Shown here: piece by piece, positions 43,654-53,100 of the stretch
Position numbering within the stretch: position 1 is the first letter of the stretch
Layout: every line of letters begins with the position of its first letter
Origin: Muricea muricata
Taxonomy: Eukaryota > Cnidaria > Anthozoa > Malacalcyonacea > Plexauridae
Direction: 5' to 3'
Length of the DNA: 64,000 nucleotides
Assembly (NCBI GenBank): GCA_963855995.1
Contig: OY979717.1
Span: 3,469,179 to 3,533,178, forward strand
Notes under the pieces: generated by a model
The model's input: the letters and a program-made list of their open reading frames with translations, nothing else
Database searches by the model: none
What the model was told of the DNA's origin: nothing
Program-made: the position numbers and the translations under genes

Positions 43654-44591
43654 GCGTTGACTCTTCCTTCTTTCAAAAGGAACGATAGTGATCCTTGACA
43701 AATACCAAACTTGTCTGAGATTTCTTTTTGGTTTTTGAGTCTATGCTCTTTACCTGTTTTTAGGTTTTTGAGAATGTACTTTCCTTCATTTGATCTCTCC
43801 ATCCCTAGAACTTTACAAAGTTGTTTTTTAGACATTACGGTAACGCGTTTAACACCGGCCTTTGTTGCGGCTTCTCTTAGGTCCTTGACTTTCGAGTGTT
43901 CGTTTAGGTTGGTTTTGTTTTCTTGTATTCTCGCGTGGTAAATAAGGTCTACACAGAGATCGTTTATCGACTCGTATTCTTCGAATAATCCACAATTTGT
44001 ACAGAACGTGTTATCGTTCTTTTCTGCGAGATGGGGGTGTTTACACGTATCATCGTGAGGTATATATTCATCAACTAATCCGCAATTTGTGCAAAATACG
44101 GTCCCGCACATATTTTCCAAACAGGAATGTTTACACTTGGTTTTTTCCTCTTCTACAAATGGTATGGGGGGTGGTCCTGTAAATCTGAGTTCACAACGGA
44201 AGCATACGAGTTGGTTATCAACCATTCTTTGGTCTGTGTGTTCACAATTTTCGTATTGGTTAGGATGTCTATATTTTGGGTCGCCGTCGACGAAGAGGTA
44301 ATCACAATCAGCACAACAATAAAAATCCGAGTAGTCAAAGAATCTCTTTTTACGGCGATGCTCACACGTACTGAAGATTGAAGTGAATCGAAGCCCACAT
44401 CGGAGGCAAGTGAGGTCTCCGAAGATGTCACCCTTTACGGGATGTTCACAGTCTTTGTATTGGTTTGGGTGAGAATATTTTGTCTCATTGTAAGAAAAGT
44501 GGTATTTACAATCCGCACAGCGATGAAAAATCCCATATCTCTCTTTACGGTTATGCTTACAACCGATAAAGTTTTTTGGGTCTATATACAT
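43620..44591 (-). CDS. Six-unit zinc-ribbon protein with IENR1-like C-terminus
   Basis: 323 residues. Six repeats of CxH ... CxxC pattern, among them CKHNRKERYGIFHRCADC and CKHPHLAEKNDNTFCTNC, occupy roughly residues 10-205. A SAP-like LREAATKAGVKRVTVMSKKQL segment follows. The C-terminus, ILKNLKTGKEHRLKNQ...KFGICQGSLSFLL, resembles the IENR1/NUMOD helix-turn-helix found beside homing endonucleases. I infer nucleic-acid binding, perhaps transcription control. No nuclease motif is seen. The last codons lie inside the TIR. Confidence 0.7.
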   Translation of the reverse strand: MYIDPKNFIGCKHNRKERYGIFHRCADCKYHFSYNETKYSHPNQYKDCEHPVKGDIFGDLTCLRCGLRFTSIFSTCEHRRKKRFFDYSDFYCCADCDYLFVDGDPKYRHPNQYENCEHTDQRMVDNQLVCFRCELRFTGPPPIPFVEEEKTKCKHSCLENMCGTVFCTNCGLVDEYIPHDDTCKHPHLAEKNDNTFCTNCGLFEEYESINDLCVDLIYHARIQENKTNLNEHSKVKDLREAATKAGVKRVTVMSKKQLCKVLGMERSNEGKYILKNLKTGKEHRLKNQKEISDKFGICQGSLSFLLKEGRVNANGNTYSLEKL

Positions 44592-44653
44592 TCTTTATTA
44601 TATGAAAATCAACTATTAAAACGTTTCAAAAAGTAAATAAAAAAATAGGGTGG

Positions 44654-44681
44654 AATTCGTAACGTTTTTTCGTTACGAATT
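44654..44681 (-). terminator. 3' hairpin of the fibre gene
   Basis: Perfect 11-bp stem AATTCGTAACG / CGTTACGAATT with a TTTTTT loop, 20 nt after the fibre gene stop. Confidence 0.65.
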
Positions 44682-44701
44682 AAAAACTTTTTTTAATGAA
44701 C

Positions 44702-46380
44702 CTAGAGTTTCAATAGCCGTTTAAAACTGAAATACGTTTCGCCCGTAAAGCCCATCGTCCGTTGATTATCAGGGTCGAATACAAAATAGATAGCGTTACC
44801 AAGAACGTGGTCAGAACTTCTTGACGCTAAATGTTGTTTAACAAACTCGTACGTTATTCCTTTCTCGTAATCTAACGACAAAGCTATTTCTTGACCAAAA
44901 ATACGCGTACCCTGGTTTAAAAACGATCCTTTAATACGCGTCCTTTTCCCTGTCCCTCGATGGAAATACCCACCCTGTGCATTGTCTTGTGTGACCTTAT
45001 TCGTTAAACTCCAACTCCAGTACTTATATTTCGTTGACGCGTTGTATCCAGACCCACCGCAGTCACCCCACAACGTGATGTTGTACCCTCTAGACGTTGT
45101 TAATACGACGTCCATTTCGTACGTGTAAATACCGTTTGGAAGTTTTGGTTGAACGGAAAAATTTATTTGGTAACTGTCACCTACTTTGGAAAAATCTAAC
45201 GTTTGACTAGCACGTCCGTTTTCAGGCGTATCAACCATATCATCTTTGTGAAGTATCGTTACGTTACCGGGGCTTCCTTTAAACGTCATAATATTTTTAT
45301 AATCAGCATAATACTGGTCTACAAACCCTTTCGTGATCGGTTCGCCGGACGACAATGGGATAATAGGTAAACCGGTAATACGGTGGCCGTTCATATCAAT
45401 ATTGGTCCCTTTTTTAATGTACACCGTGTCGGTATAACTTTTGGGTACGGCTGCCGTATCGTTGGATGGAGTAGGGTTTAAACCTAATATTTCGTGGTTG
45501 TTCATACCTATGTTGTCTTGCATTGTAAACCAACTATCTGTCAAGTATACTCGGTTAGCGTATTGTTTTGTAATGAAGTCGTTTGCTAATGTTGGATCTG
45601 GAAGGTTTGTGATTTTGTTGTTGTTCATATCAATGTCCCCTTGCATTGTAAAACCCGAAGCGGACAACCCCCCGGAGCCTGGATCACCTTTTGGTCCTTG
45701 GTTGCCTGTGTCTCCTTTGTCACCTTTTAGCCCTTGTGGGCCTGTATCTCCTTTGTCACCTTTTGGTCCTTGCGTGCCTGTATTACCTTTGTTGCCTTTT
45801 AACCCTTGTGGACCCATATCTCCTTGATCACCTTTTGGCCCTTGCGCACCTGTATTGCCTTTGTCACCTTTTGACCCTTGTGGTCCCGTATCTCCTTGAT
45901 CACCTTTTGGTCCTTGCGGACCCGTATCTCCTTTGTCACCTTTTGGTCCTTGCGGTCCCGTGTCTCCTTTGTCACCTTTTGAAGAAGCACCACTACCTTG
46001 GTCGCCTTTGTCTCCTTTCGGCCCCTGCGCGCCTGTTCCTTGTCACCTTTTGGTCCTTGGTTACCTTTAGGACCTTGTAAACCTACATCTCCTTTGTCAC
46101 CTTTTGGTCCTTGGTTGCCTGTGTCACCTTTTGGCCCTTGCGTCCCCATATCTCCTTGATCACCTTTTGGTCCTTGTGGTCCCATATCTCCTTTGTCACC
46201 TTTTGGTCCACGTTGTCCGCCACCGCCACCACTAGAATAATGTGTGTCTGCATAACTTTTCGTAACGGGTTCCGAATCCGACGTTGGTGATGGAAGGTCT
46301 AAGATATTATGACCGTTCATTTTGATATCTTTTTTAATTCTCCCCAAACCTGGTGGTGAGTAACCGAAGTTTAAACTCAT
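44702..46380 (-). pseudogene. Collagen-repeat tail-fibre-like protein, frameshifted
   Basis: Starts at 46380 (MSLNFGYSPPGLG). Module 1 is a fibre repeat of the form MNGHNILDLP...KSYAD. Then comes a long Gly-x-y collagen region (GPKGDKGD repeats), three more fibre repeats (MNNNKITNLP, MNNHEILGL, MNGHRITGLP) and a beta-rich C-terminal domain ending in YFSFKRLLKL. A one-base loss near 46040 in a TTCCTTGTC stretch shifts the frame until about 45817, so the product is split into 45799-46380 and 44702-45817. Phage and virus fibres with these parts are trimers that bind host surfaces; the role here is inferred. Confidence 0.75.
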
Positions 46381-46630
46381 TGTTTATTTGTAGACCTTTT
46401 CATTATTATGTTTTCCAGAACGCTTTCGCTTTTTTGTTTTTCCTTGTTCAATATCGTTTTACAAAGTTCTTTACAATTGACGAGTTGTCTTGATCCAGGT
46501 GGTCCTTGTGGTCCCCGCTGGCCAACAGCCCCATCGTTCCCCCGCGGGCCGGGCGGTCCAGGCGGTCCAGTGGTCGTTAAATATTTTTTAAAATGTATAG
46601 TCCGATTCCGTAACCCAAAATATGTATCAT
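46377..46630 (-). pseudogene. Short collagen-like membrane protein, frameshifted
   Basis: Begins at ATG 46630 with a hydrophobic start (MIHILGYGIGLYIL). Then, one frame over, it has GPPGPPGPRG and GPQGPPGS repeats and a charged helix to the TGA at 46377-46379, which overlaps the fibre gene ATG (ATGA). The shift sits in an A6 run near 46590. The ATGA overlap supports the second frame as the real 3' end. Confidence 0.5.
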
Positions 46631-46635
46631 CTTAT

Positions 46636-46755
46636 TTATTTAATATCGTCCAAGTCAATATCTGGTGTTTCACGAGGTCCCATTATATCCTTTCCGTAAA
46701 CGATAAGAGAGCTAATAAGTACACAAACTCCGAGTTCAAATATATTTTCTATCAT
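46636..46755 (-). CDS. 39-residue membrane peptide
   Basis: MIENIFELGVCVLISSLIVYGKD followed by an acidic end (DIDLDDIK). One predicted membrane helix. It ends 5 nt before the next minus-strand start and begins 15 nt from the divergent late-domain gene, consistent with virus-type packing. Confidence 0.45.
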   Translation of the reverse strand: MIENIFELGVCVLISSLIVYGKDIMGPRETPDIDLDDIK

Positions 46756-46770
46756 TATAATAAATAAGAC

Positions 46771-47169
46771 ATGGATCAAATTATTAATTTCACGGAAGAG
46801 GAACTTACGGAATTAAAAGAAGAATTAACGACGGAGTTATCAAAAATGAAAGGAAATACTAGAAGAAAGAAATTAAAGTTGGTTGGGAAAACGTTATTGA
46901 AATTAATTTTTATTGGTGGTGGTGTAGCGGTGGCCATAGTATTCCCTCCTGCCATAGTGCTTGCAGCGCTTGGTGGGATGGTTGCTTTATTAGATGGGAG
47001 TAAGGGGACGATTAAATCGTTAAAGAAGGTTAAAGAAGGTAAAAAGAAAACTAAAACCGGGAAAGGTGAATTAAAAGGTGTTGAGTCAGAACTTACAAAG
47101 ACGAAGACGGTGAGAGAATATTTTCAAAACCAACAACCAACCGCACCACCACTTTACCCGGGGCTTTAA
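46771..47169 (+). CDS. Membrane protein with overlapping PTAP and PPxY late domains
   Basis: 132 residues. Glu-rich coil at the N-terminus, basic patch RRKKLKL, hydrophobic segment about residues 42-75 with Gly-Gly and Pro-Pro kinks, Lys-rich linker, then the end QQPTAPPLYPGL. PTAP is residues 123-126 and PPLY is 126-129, sharing a proline. In enveloped viruses PTAP recruits TSG101/ESCRT-I and PPxY recruits NEDD4-type ligases for budding. The arrangement suggests ESCRT use or release in vesicles, which is inference. It is the only plus-strand gene in the middle of element 2. Confidence 0.7.
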   Translation: MDQIINFTEEELTELKEELTTELSKMKGNTRRKKLKLVGKTLLKLIFIGGGVAVAIVFPPAIVLAALGGMVALLDGSKGTIKSLKKVKEGKKKTKTGKGELKGVESELTKTKTVREYFQNQQPTAPPLYPGL

Positions 47170-47170
47170 A

Positions 47171-49533
47171 GGTAGGTTACAGTCGCTTCTGCGCATGTGC
47201 TATAGGTTTGTTTTGAGGAGCCTCCTCATCACAAGTTTCCAGTCCCATGGGTAAATGAAAACACGCGCGGCCGTCTGAATCGTTCTCTGTTGTATTGCAA
47301 GGAGTGATGGCGCATCAAGTCCTGGCATAAAAATTGTTGCTTTGACTGAGAGTTTCAAGATCAAACAATTAATATTGGATTTTGAAAATGCGGCAAATCG
47401 CGTCGTCTAAAGGTTTAATTATTCGCGTTCGGTAGCTTTTGCTTCAGATGCTGTGGGTTTCGTTCGAGACTTCGAGTCGCACTACAGAATATTCACGAGT
47501 CACGACATGCTCACAGGCTAGTCTGTATACCACTCAATGAGTATATTGTGGATATGATCTATAACATAGCTAGCAATACATAGATAATATTACACCGTGC
47601 ATGGCGCGAAGATATTATTTACGAGTGTACAAGGTGTGAAATAAATTATACATCAGTATATGCGCCCTGTAGAATATGCAATTAAATTGTCGTATTCTCG
47701 ATTCCAGACTTATATATCATGATGAGGATACATTAACTGGCAGCGAATGTGTTGTTGGTGAAGACACAGACACAGTAATGAAATTGAAAGCACAGTGATG
47801 AAAGCAAAAACTCACGTGAAAAATTCATGAACAACATTTATTTGATTTCTACTATACAAAATTAGTTTATAAAATGGAATTGATAAGCATTTAGAAGTGT
47901 ATAGCCTGTGTATGTGTATATAAACGTTCAAAGCATGTATAGAAGGTCTACGATTAGTACGATAATATTATATAACACTTGTGTTATATTTCAATGTATG
48001 AAACTACTACCTGTAAGTTTCAGAATAAATAAAATAATAAAATTATCCAGGTGCAAATACATGAAAATTTTGCCAGGATTTTTTACATAAATGGGCAGTT
48101 CGCACACGCGTATTTTGTAGTGATTCAGCAGAAGAGAAAATGAGTGACAATTACTGCAATACGTCAAACATCAGGCTAAATTCTTGATCCAGCAACCAAA
48201 ATCACATCTATGGCGTGCACCTAGACGAGAGCATTATAACATGTTTAAACGATATAATATCACGACGAGAGCACATATGGTGCTTATATTGCATTATATT
48301 GAATCTGGGATTATAATATGTAGTAAAAAACTCAAGTGTATACAGTATAACAGTTTGAAATATATTCCAGGCTATTATGCTTGAAACACAAAATTAACAC
48401 TCCCAGAGACATCAACACCTAAGATACACCGACAATTTTAATACCGGATATTCAAACTCGCAATTTCTGCATCTCGCTTCGCGGCTTTGAATTCACTCAT
48501 TACTTTGTTTGGGAAACGGATTGTAAAAGTTACTATAGAGCTAATGGATTGAGAATACGACAATTTAATTGCATATTCTACAGGGCGCATATAAAATGTA
48601 TAATTTATTTCACACCTTGTACAAGCGGTTGAAGCCTGCACTCAATATCTATGTAAGCGATCGGATAAGCTCATTAATGATTTATTATATGGTTATGGCT
48701 TTATGGGTTTTTCACCGTAAACTAAAACACTCGTATCTCCCATATTTTCACTAGTGAAGGCATGAAAAAATATGTAACGCTTGAAAAACGCGTGTGTTTT
48801 CCCCTGGGATTTATATGTTCTCTGTTCGCTAGCTCCAACCTGAACGTGTTTTCACCACTCGTAGATAATATCTTCGCGCCATGCACCGTGTAATATCCTC
48901 TATGTATTGCTAGCTATGTTATAGATCATATCCATGCACAATATACTCATTGAGTGATATACAGAATACAGTATCGTAATTTTCTTTTGATAAAATTGGT
49001 TCTCTGTCAAAATTGTGATTGGATGTAAGGCCGGGTTCCTTTCTACACTGTTTCATGTTTTAAACATACTTGTCAACTTCTAAATACATCCTGAATATTA
49101 TTAGTAGAACTCAGCTAGCGTAACTAGCTTAACATTTCCTTATTATGTAAACGTAATACAATATCTTTCTTACCACATTGCATGACAGAGCCTGTGAGCA
49201 TGTCGTGACTCGTGAATATTCTGTAGTGCGACTCGAAGTCTCGAACGAAACCCACAGCATCTGAAGCAAAAGCTACCGAATGCGAATAATTAAACCTTTA
49301 GACGACGCGATTTGCCGCGTTTCCAGAATCTAATATTAATTGTTTGATCTTGAAACTGTCAAAGCAACAATTTTTATGCCAGGACTTGATGCGCCATCAC
49401 TCCTTGCAATACAACAGAGCACGATTCAGACGGCCGCGCGTGTTTTCATTTACCCATGGGACTGGAAACTTGTTATGAGGAGGCTCCTCAAAACAAACCT
49501 ATCGCACATGCGCAGAAGCGACTGTAACCTACC
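47171..49533. mobile_element. 2.4-kb foldback transposon in element 2
   Basis: Inverted ends GGTAGGTTACAGTCGCTTCTG, with arms of at least 350 bp (47171-47521 and 49187-49533). Further inverted blocks reach 47700 and 48545, with extra sequence on the right side. TTTAAA flanks both ends (47165-47170 and 49534-49539). The palindromic target leaves the duplication as TA, TTAA or TTTAAA. No transposase ORF. Inserted exactly at the stop codon of the late-domain gene. Confidence 0.8.
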
Positions 49534-49540
49534 TTTAAAT

Positions 49541-49570
49541 TTTTTCATATACGTAATCGTATATGAAAAA
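49541..49570. terminator. Shared 3' hairpin of two convergent genes
   Basis: Perfect 13-bp stem TTTTTCATATACG / CGTATATGAAAAA, loop TAAT. It is 4 nt after the stop of the minus-strand gene and, before the foldback insertion, lay directly after the plus-strand late-domain gene. Confidence 0.7.
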
Positions 49571-49574
49571 CAAT

Positions 49575-49812
49575 TTAGGAGTCCAGATCGACGTCCGGGG
49601 GTTCGCTCATTTCGCCTTGTTTTCCCATACGTTTTTTTACTATTTTTTCGACAACGGTTACGCCACCGATTGTTAATCCAATCTTGGGAATGAGAGGCAT
49701 TAATTCGTCGTTTACCAATTCGTTGAGTTCTTCTTTAAACAATTCGTTTTCGTCTAATTCTTGTTTTAATTCAGACGAACAATCGATTAGATTGGTTTTT
49801 TCCAGTATGTCC
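49575..49812 (-). pseudogene. Element 2 gene interrupted by BEL/Pao 2, 3' part
   Basis: Encodes an acidic coil (KQELDENELFKEELNELV), then a hydrophobic stretch (LMPLIPKIGLTIGGVTVV) and a basic end (EKIVKKRMGKQG). With the 5' part at 56211-56449 the coding length is 477 nt, divisible by three when one copy of the 5-bp duplication is counted, so the frame is continuous across the insertion. About 158 residues in total; unknown function, probable single membrane anchor. Confidence 0.7.
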
Positions 49813-49817
49813 GAGAG

Positions 49818-50023
49818 TAGACGCGATTGCAAACTGCTTTTAAATTGTCTGTTGACAATTTCTTGTATTTTACCAAAAACAACGAGTAACCACGAGGTAA
49901 AATTTTACGTACTTTTTTTTTACAAAACGTTGAACAAGAGAGAGAGTCATAATGCGCATGCTTGAAATAATTAAAATAAATTATCTAAGTCATGTACTTG
50001 GTGTAACACACAACGCGTGTCCA
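49818..50023 (-). repeat. 3' LTR of BEL/Pao 2
   Basis: 206 bp. In the element's sense it begins TGGACACG and ends GCGTCTA, preceded by the purine-rich AAGGCCGGCGGAA. Confidence 0.9.
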
Positions 50024-50127
50024 TTCCGCCGGCCTTGATAATATCAACTTAAAAAATGTCCATATAAAAGGTAAATACAAATCTATTGTAACTTATCTGC
50101 TTGAACTTATGTTTGTTCAGTGTATCT

Positions 50128-53100
50128 TTACTTGCTTTGATTGTCTTTCCTCGGCTGTTCTTTAGCTGGTAGAAGTAGGCACAACTTGACAATTGGTCGG
50201 ATGAAGGTTCCAGTCTTTGTTTGTACAGTAACGACTCGAACCAGGTTATCTGGACCCGGATGGATCTTTGTGACTCGAGCAAGGGGCCATTGGTAAGGAG
50301 CGGTACGATTGTCTTTGACGAGGACTATATCGTTTACTTGAAGATTTCGTTTCGGACGTTTCCACTTGTTAAATCGTTGTAAACCATTGAGGTATTCGGT
50401 GGACCATCGCTTCCAAAAGTGTTGTGTCAACGCTTGACATAGTTTCCATCTCTTTAAGCCTAGGATGGACTCGGTGTATCTGTGACTAGGCAGTGCTTCT
50501 AAAGGACGTCCAATAAGAAAATGACCCGGGGTGAGTGGCGAGATTCCATCATCATCATTTGCATCGAGCGACGATATCAGGGGTCTGGAGTTGAGACAGG
50601 CTTCAATCTGACACAGTGTTGTAGTCATTTCTTCAAAGGTTAGCTTGGTTTCACCCACTACTCGCTTTAAGTGCCGTTTACAGGATTTTACTCCATTCTC
50701 CCAAACCGAGCCATGGTGAGGACCAATGGGTGGGCTAAATTTCCATTGGATACCTTGAGATGTACAAAAGTTCATAACGGATTCCTTGATATCTGATCTT
50801 TTCAGAAGTCGATAAAGTTCCTTTAAATCTTTATCGGTACGCCGGAAACAAGTTGCGTTATCGCTCCAGATCTGTGTGGGTTTTCCTCTTCGAGAAACAA
50901 AGCGACGAAGTGCAGCAAGGAATGCTTCTACAGAAAGGTCTGAAACTAACTCGATGTGACAGGCTTCGGTTTCAAGGCAAACGAAAATCGCTACGTATGC
51001 TTTGCGGCACGTTGGCTTTCGAGTCGACCCAACCTTTAGTGTAAACGGTCCAGCATAGTCTACTGAGACTCTGTCATTGGCAAAGGTAGGCAAAACACGT
51101 GCAGAGGGTAGTTGACCCATCAATTGGGTTGTTATCTTTGGAGATGCTCGCCTACATACCATGCACTCACGTATCCACTTACGAACGACTCTACGTGCAC
51201 TAATAATGTGATAAATGTCCTGAAGAGATCCCAAAGTAAGCTTTGGACCAGCATGACTCAATCGTTTATGTTCACTTTGTATTATCAATGTTGATAGATG
51301 ATGCTTTCCATGAAGTATCAGTGGATGACGAGACTCGTAATCTTTCATTGACTGCGAAAGACGACCACCAACTCTTAGTAATTCGTCTTTGTCCAAGAAG
51401 ACGTTTAACGATTGCAACGGGTCAGACAATGGCAATGGGTTTTTCTTTCTTAACGTTTTAATAGTGTTTGGAAACATCTGTGCTTGAGCTTGTTTAAGCA
51501 AGTCTTGGCTTGGGATAGCTCCAATACTGAGAGTGGTGTCGAACTGAATAGATTTGAGCGAGTGACCACGCGAAATACCCAGGCGGTGACTCTTACGAGT
51601 TGAGTGTAACTTGAATATCGGTTAATGTCAATTACAGGAGTCTGTGCCTTTGGGGCTATAACCGTCGTTGCTTGCATGGAAACTTCTTTCTGTTCTTTTA
51701 GTTGTAAGCTGTCCCTTGCGACACCTAGTGATTGGAGAGCTTCCAGTGAAGGAGGTGCAGTAAATTTCGATGGCCAACTTGAATGATTTTCCTTTATCCA
51801 ATCAGGACCAGACCACCAGAGTTGGTGTTCTTCAATTTCATTTGCTAGTATGCCACGAGATCCAACATCAGCTGGATTTTGTAAACCATCAACATGTTTC
51901 CATCTTTGAGGTGGTACAAAATCTTGTATCCTTGCAATTCGATTGGCTTCGAATGTCTTAAACCGTTGGCTGGTACCATAAATCCAGTAAAGAACGATAG
52001 AACTATCGGTGAAGGCATGTAAATTCAACAGTGGGATGGAAAGGATTTCTTGAAGATGTCGCATCATCTGGGCGAGTAAGAGAGCTCCACAAAGTTCGAG
52101 ACGAGGTAGAGAAACCTTCTTGATCGGTGCAACGCGTGTTTTAGCCATCACAAGAGATACATGAACTTGTCCTGTAGTATCGGTGCTCTTCAAATACACA
52201 ACCCCACAATAAGCCTTCTCACTGGCGTCGGAGAAACCTATAAGTTGTTGATCGACGATCTGGCAATGGATTGGTGTGTAGCAGCGAGGGATTCTTAAGT
52301 TGGAGAGTTTAGCTAAGCTTTCTCTCCAGTTCATAAAATGTCTTTGAATGTCCGGTGGCAACGGCTCATCCCAATCGATGCCTTGTTTCCATAGCTGTTG
52401 GAAAATGATTTTCACAACAATCGTGATACACGAGATGAGGCCAAGTGGTCGTAGATCTTTGATGAATCAGATAATACGCTGCGCTTGGTGAGGTGGGATG
52501 GATCAATAGAAAGATCTGCAGACGAAAATCGGAAGTAATCTTTACTTGAGTTGTATTCCATGCCAAGTGTCTTAACAAAGTTGTCCGAATCTCCCAACTT
52601 AGATGTGGCTTGGCTGCTTTGAATTTCTTGTGGGATCCAGTTCAATACTTCAGTTGAGTTAGAGTCCCATTTATGAAGCTTGAATCCGCCTGCTGCAAAA
52701 AGATCTTGGAGTTGTCGTTGTAACTAGATTGCTTCTTGCTTCGTTTGTACTGAAGGTAGACCATCATCCACGTAAAACGATTCCCTTACAGCCTTAGCAG
52801 CGAGAGGAAACTTTGCTTCGTTTTCTTTGGCAAGATGAGAAACCGAATTAGTTGCAAGAAATGCAGCACTTGCAATACCGAAAGTGACTCGTGTCATTCG
52901 ATAATCAATAACTGGATCGGTGGGATTCTCTCTCCATAAGAACCGATGGTAATCTCTGTCCTCTTCAGCTAAGCCGACTGCCCGATACATTTTGGAAACA
53001 TCAGTAGTAAGGACATACGGATATCTGCGGAAACGATTGAGGACGTCGTTGAGTGGGGAGTATTCGGTTGGTCCAATAAGTAGCTGATCATTAAGAGAGA

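Noticed and set aside
45441-46080. Leucine-rich plus-strand ORFs opposite the fibre gene
   Set aside because: Antisense translations of Gly-x-y repeats.
46408-46767. Plus-strand proline/glycine-rich ORF
   Set aside because: It is the antisense of the collagen repeats on the minus strand.
49684-49965. Plus-strand ORF across the LTR junction
   Set aside because: Antisense of the interrupted element 2 gene and BEL LTR; no protein-like features.
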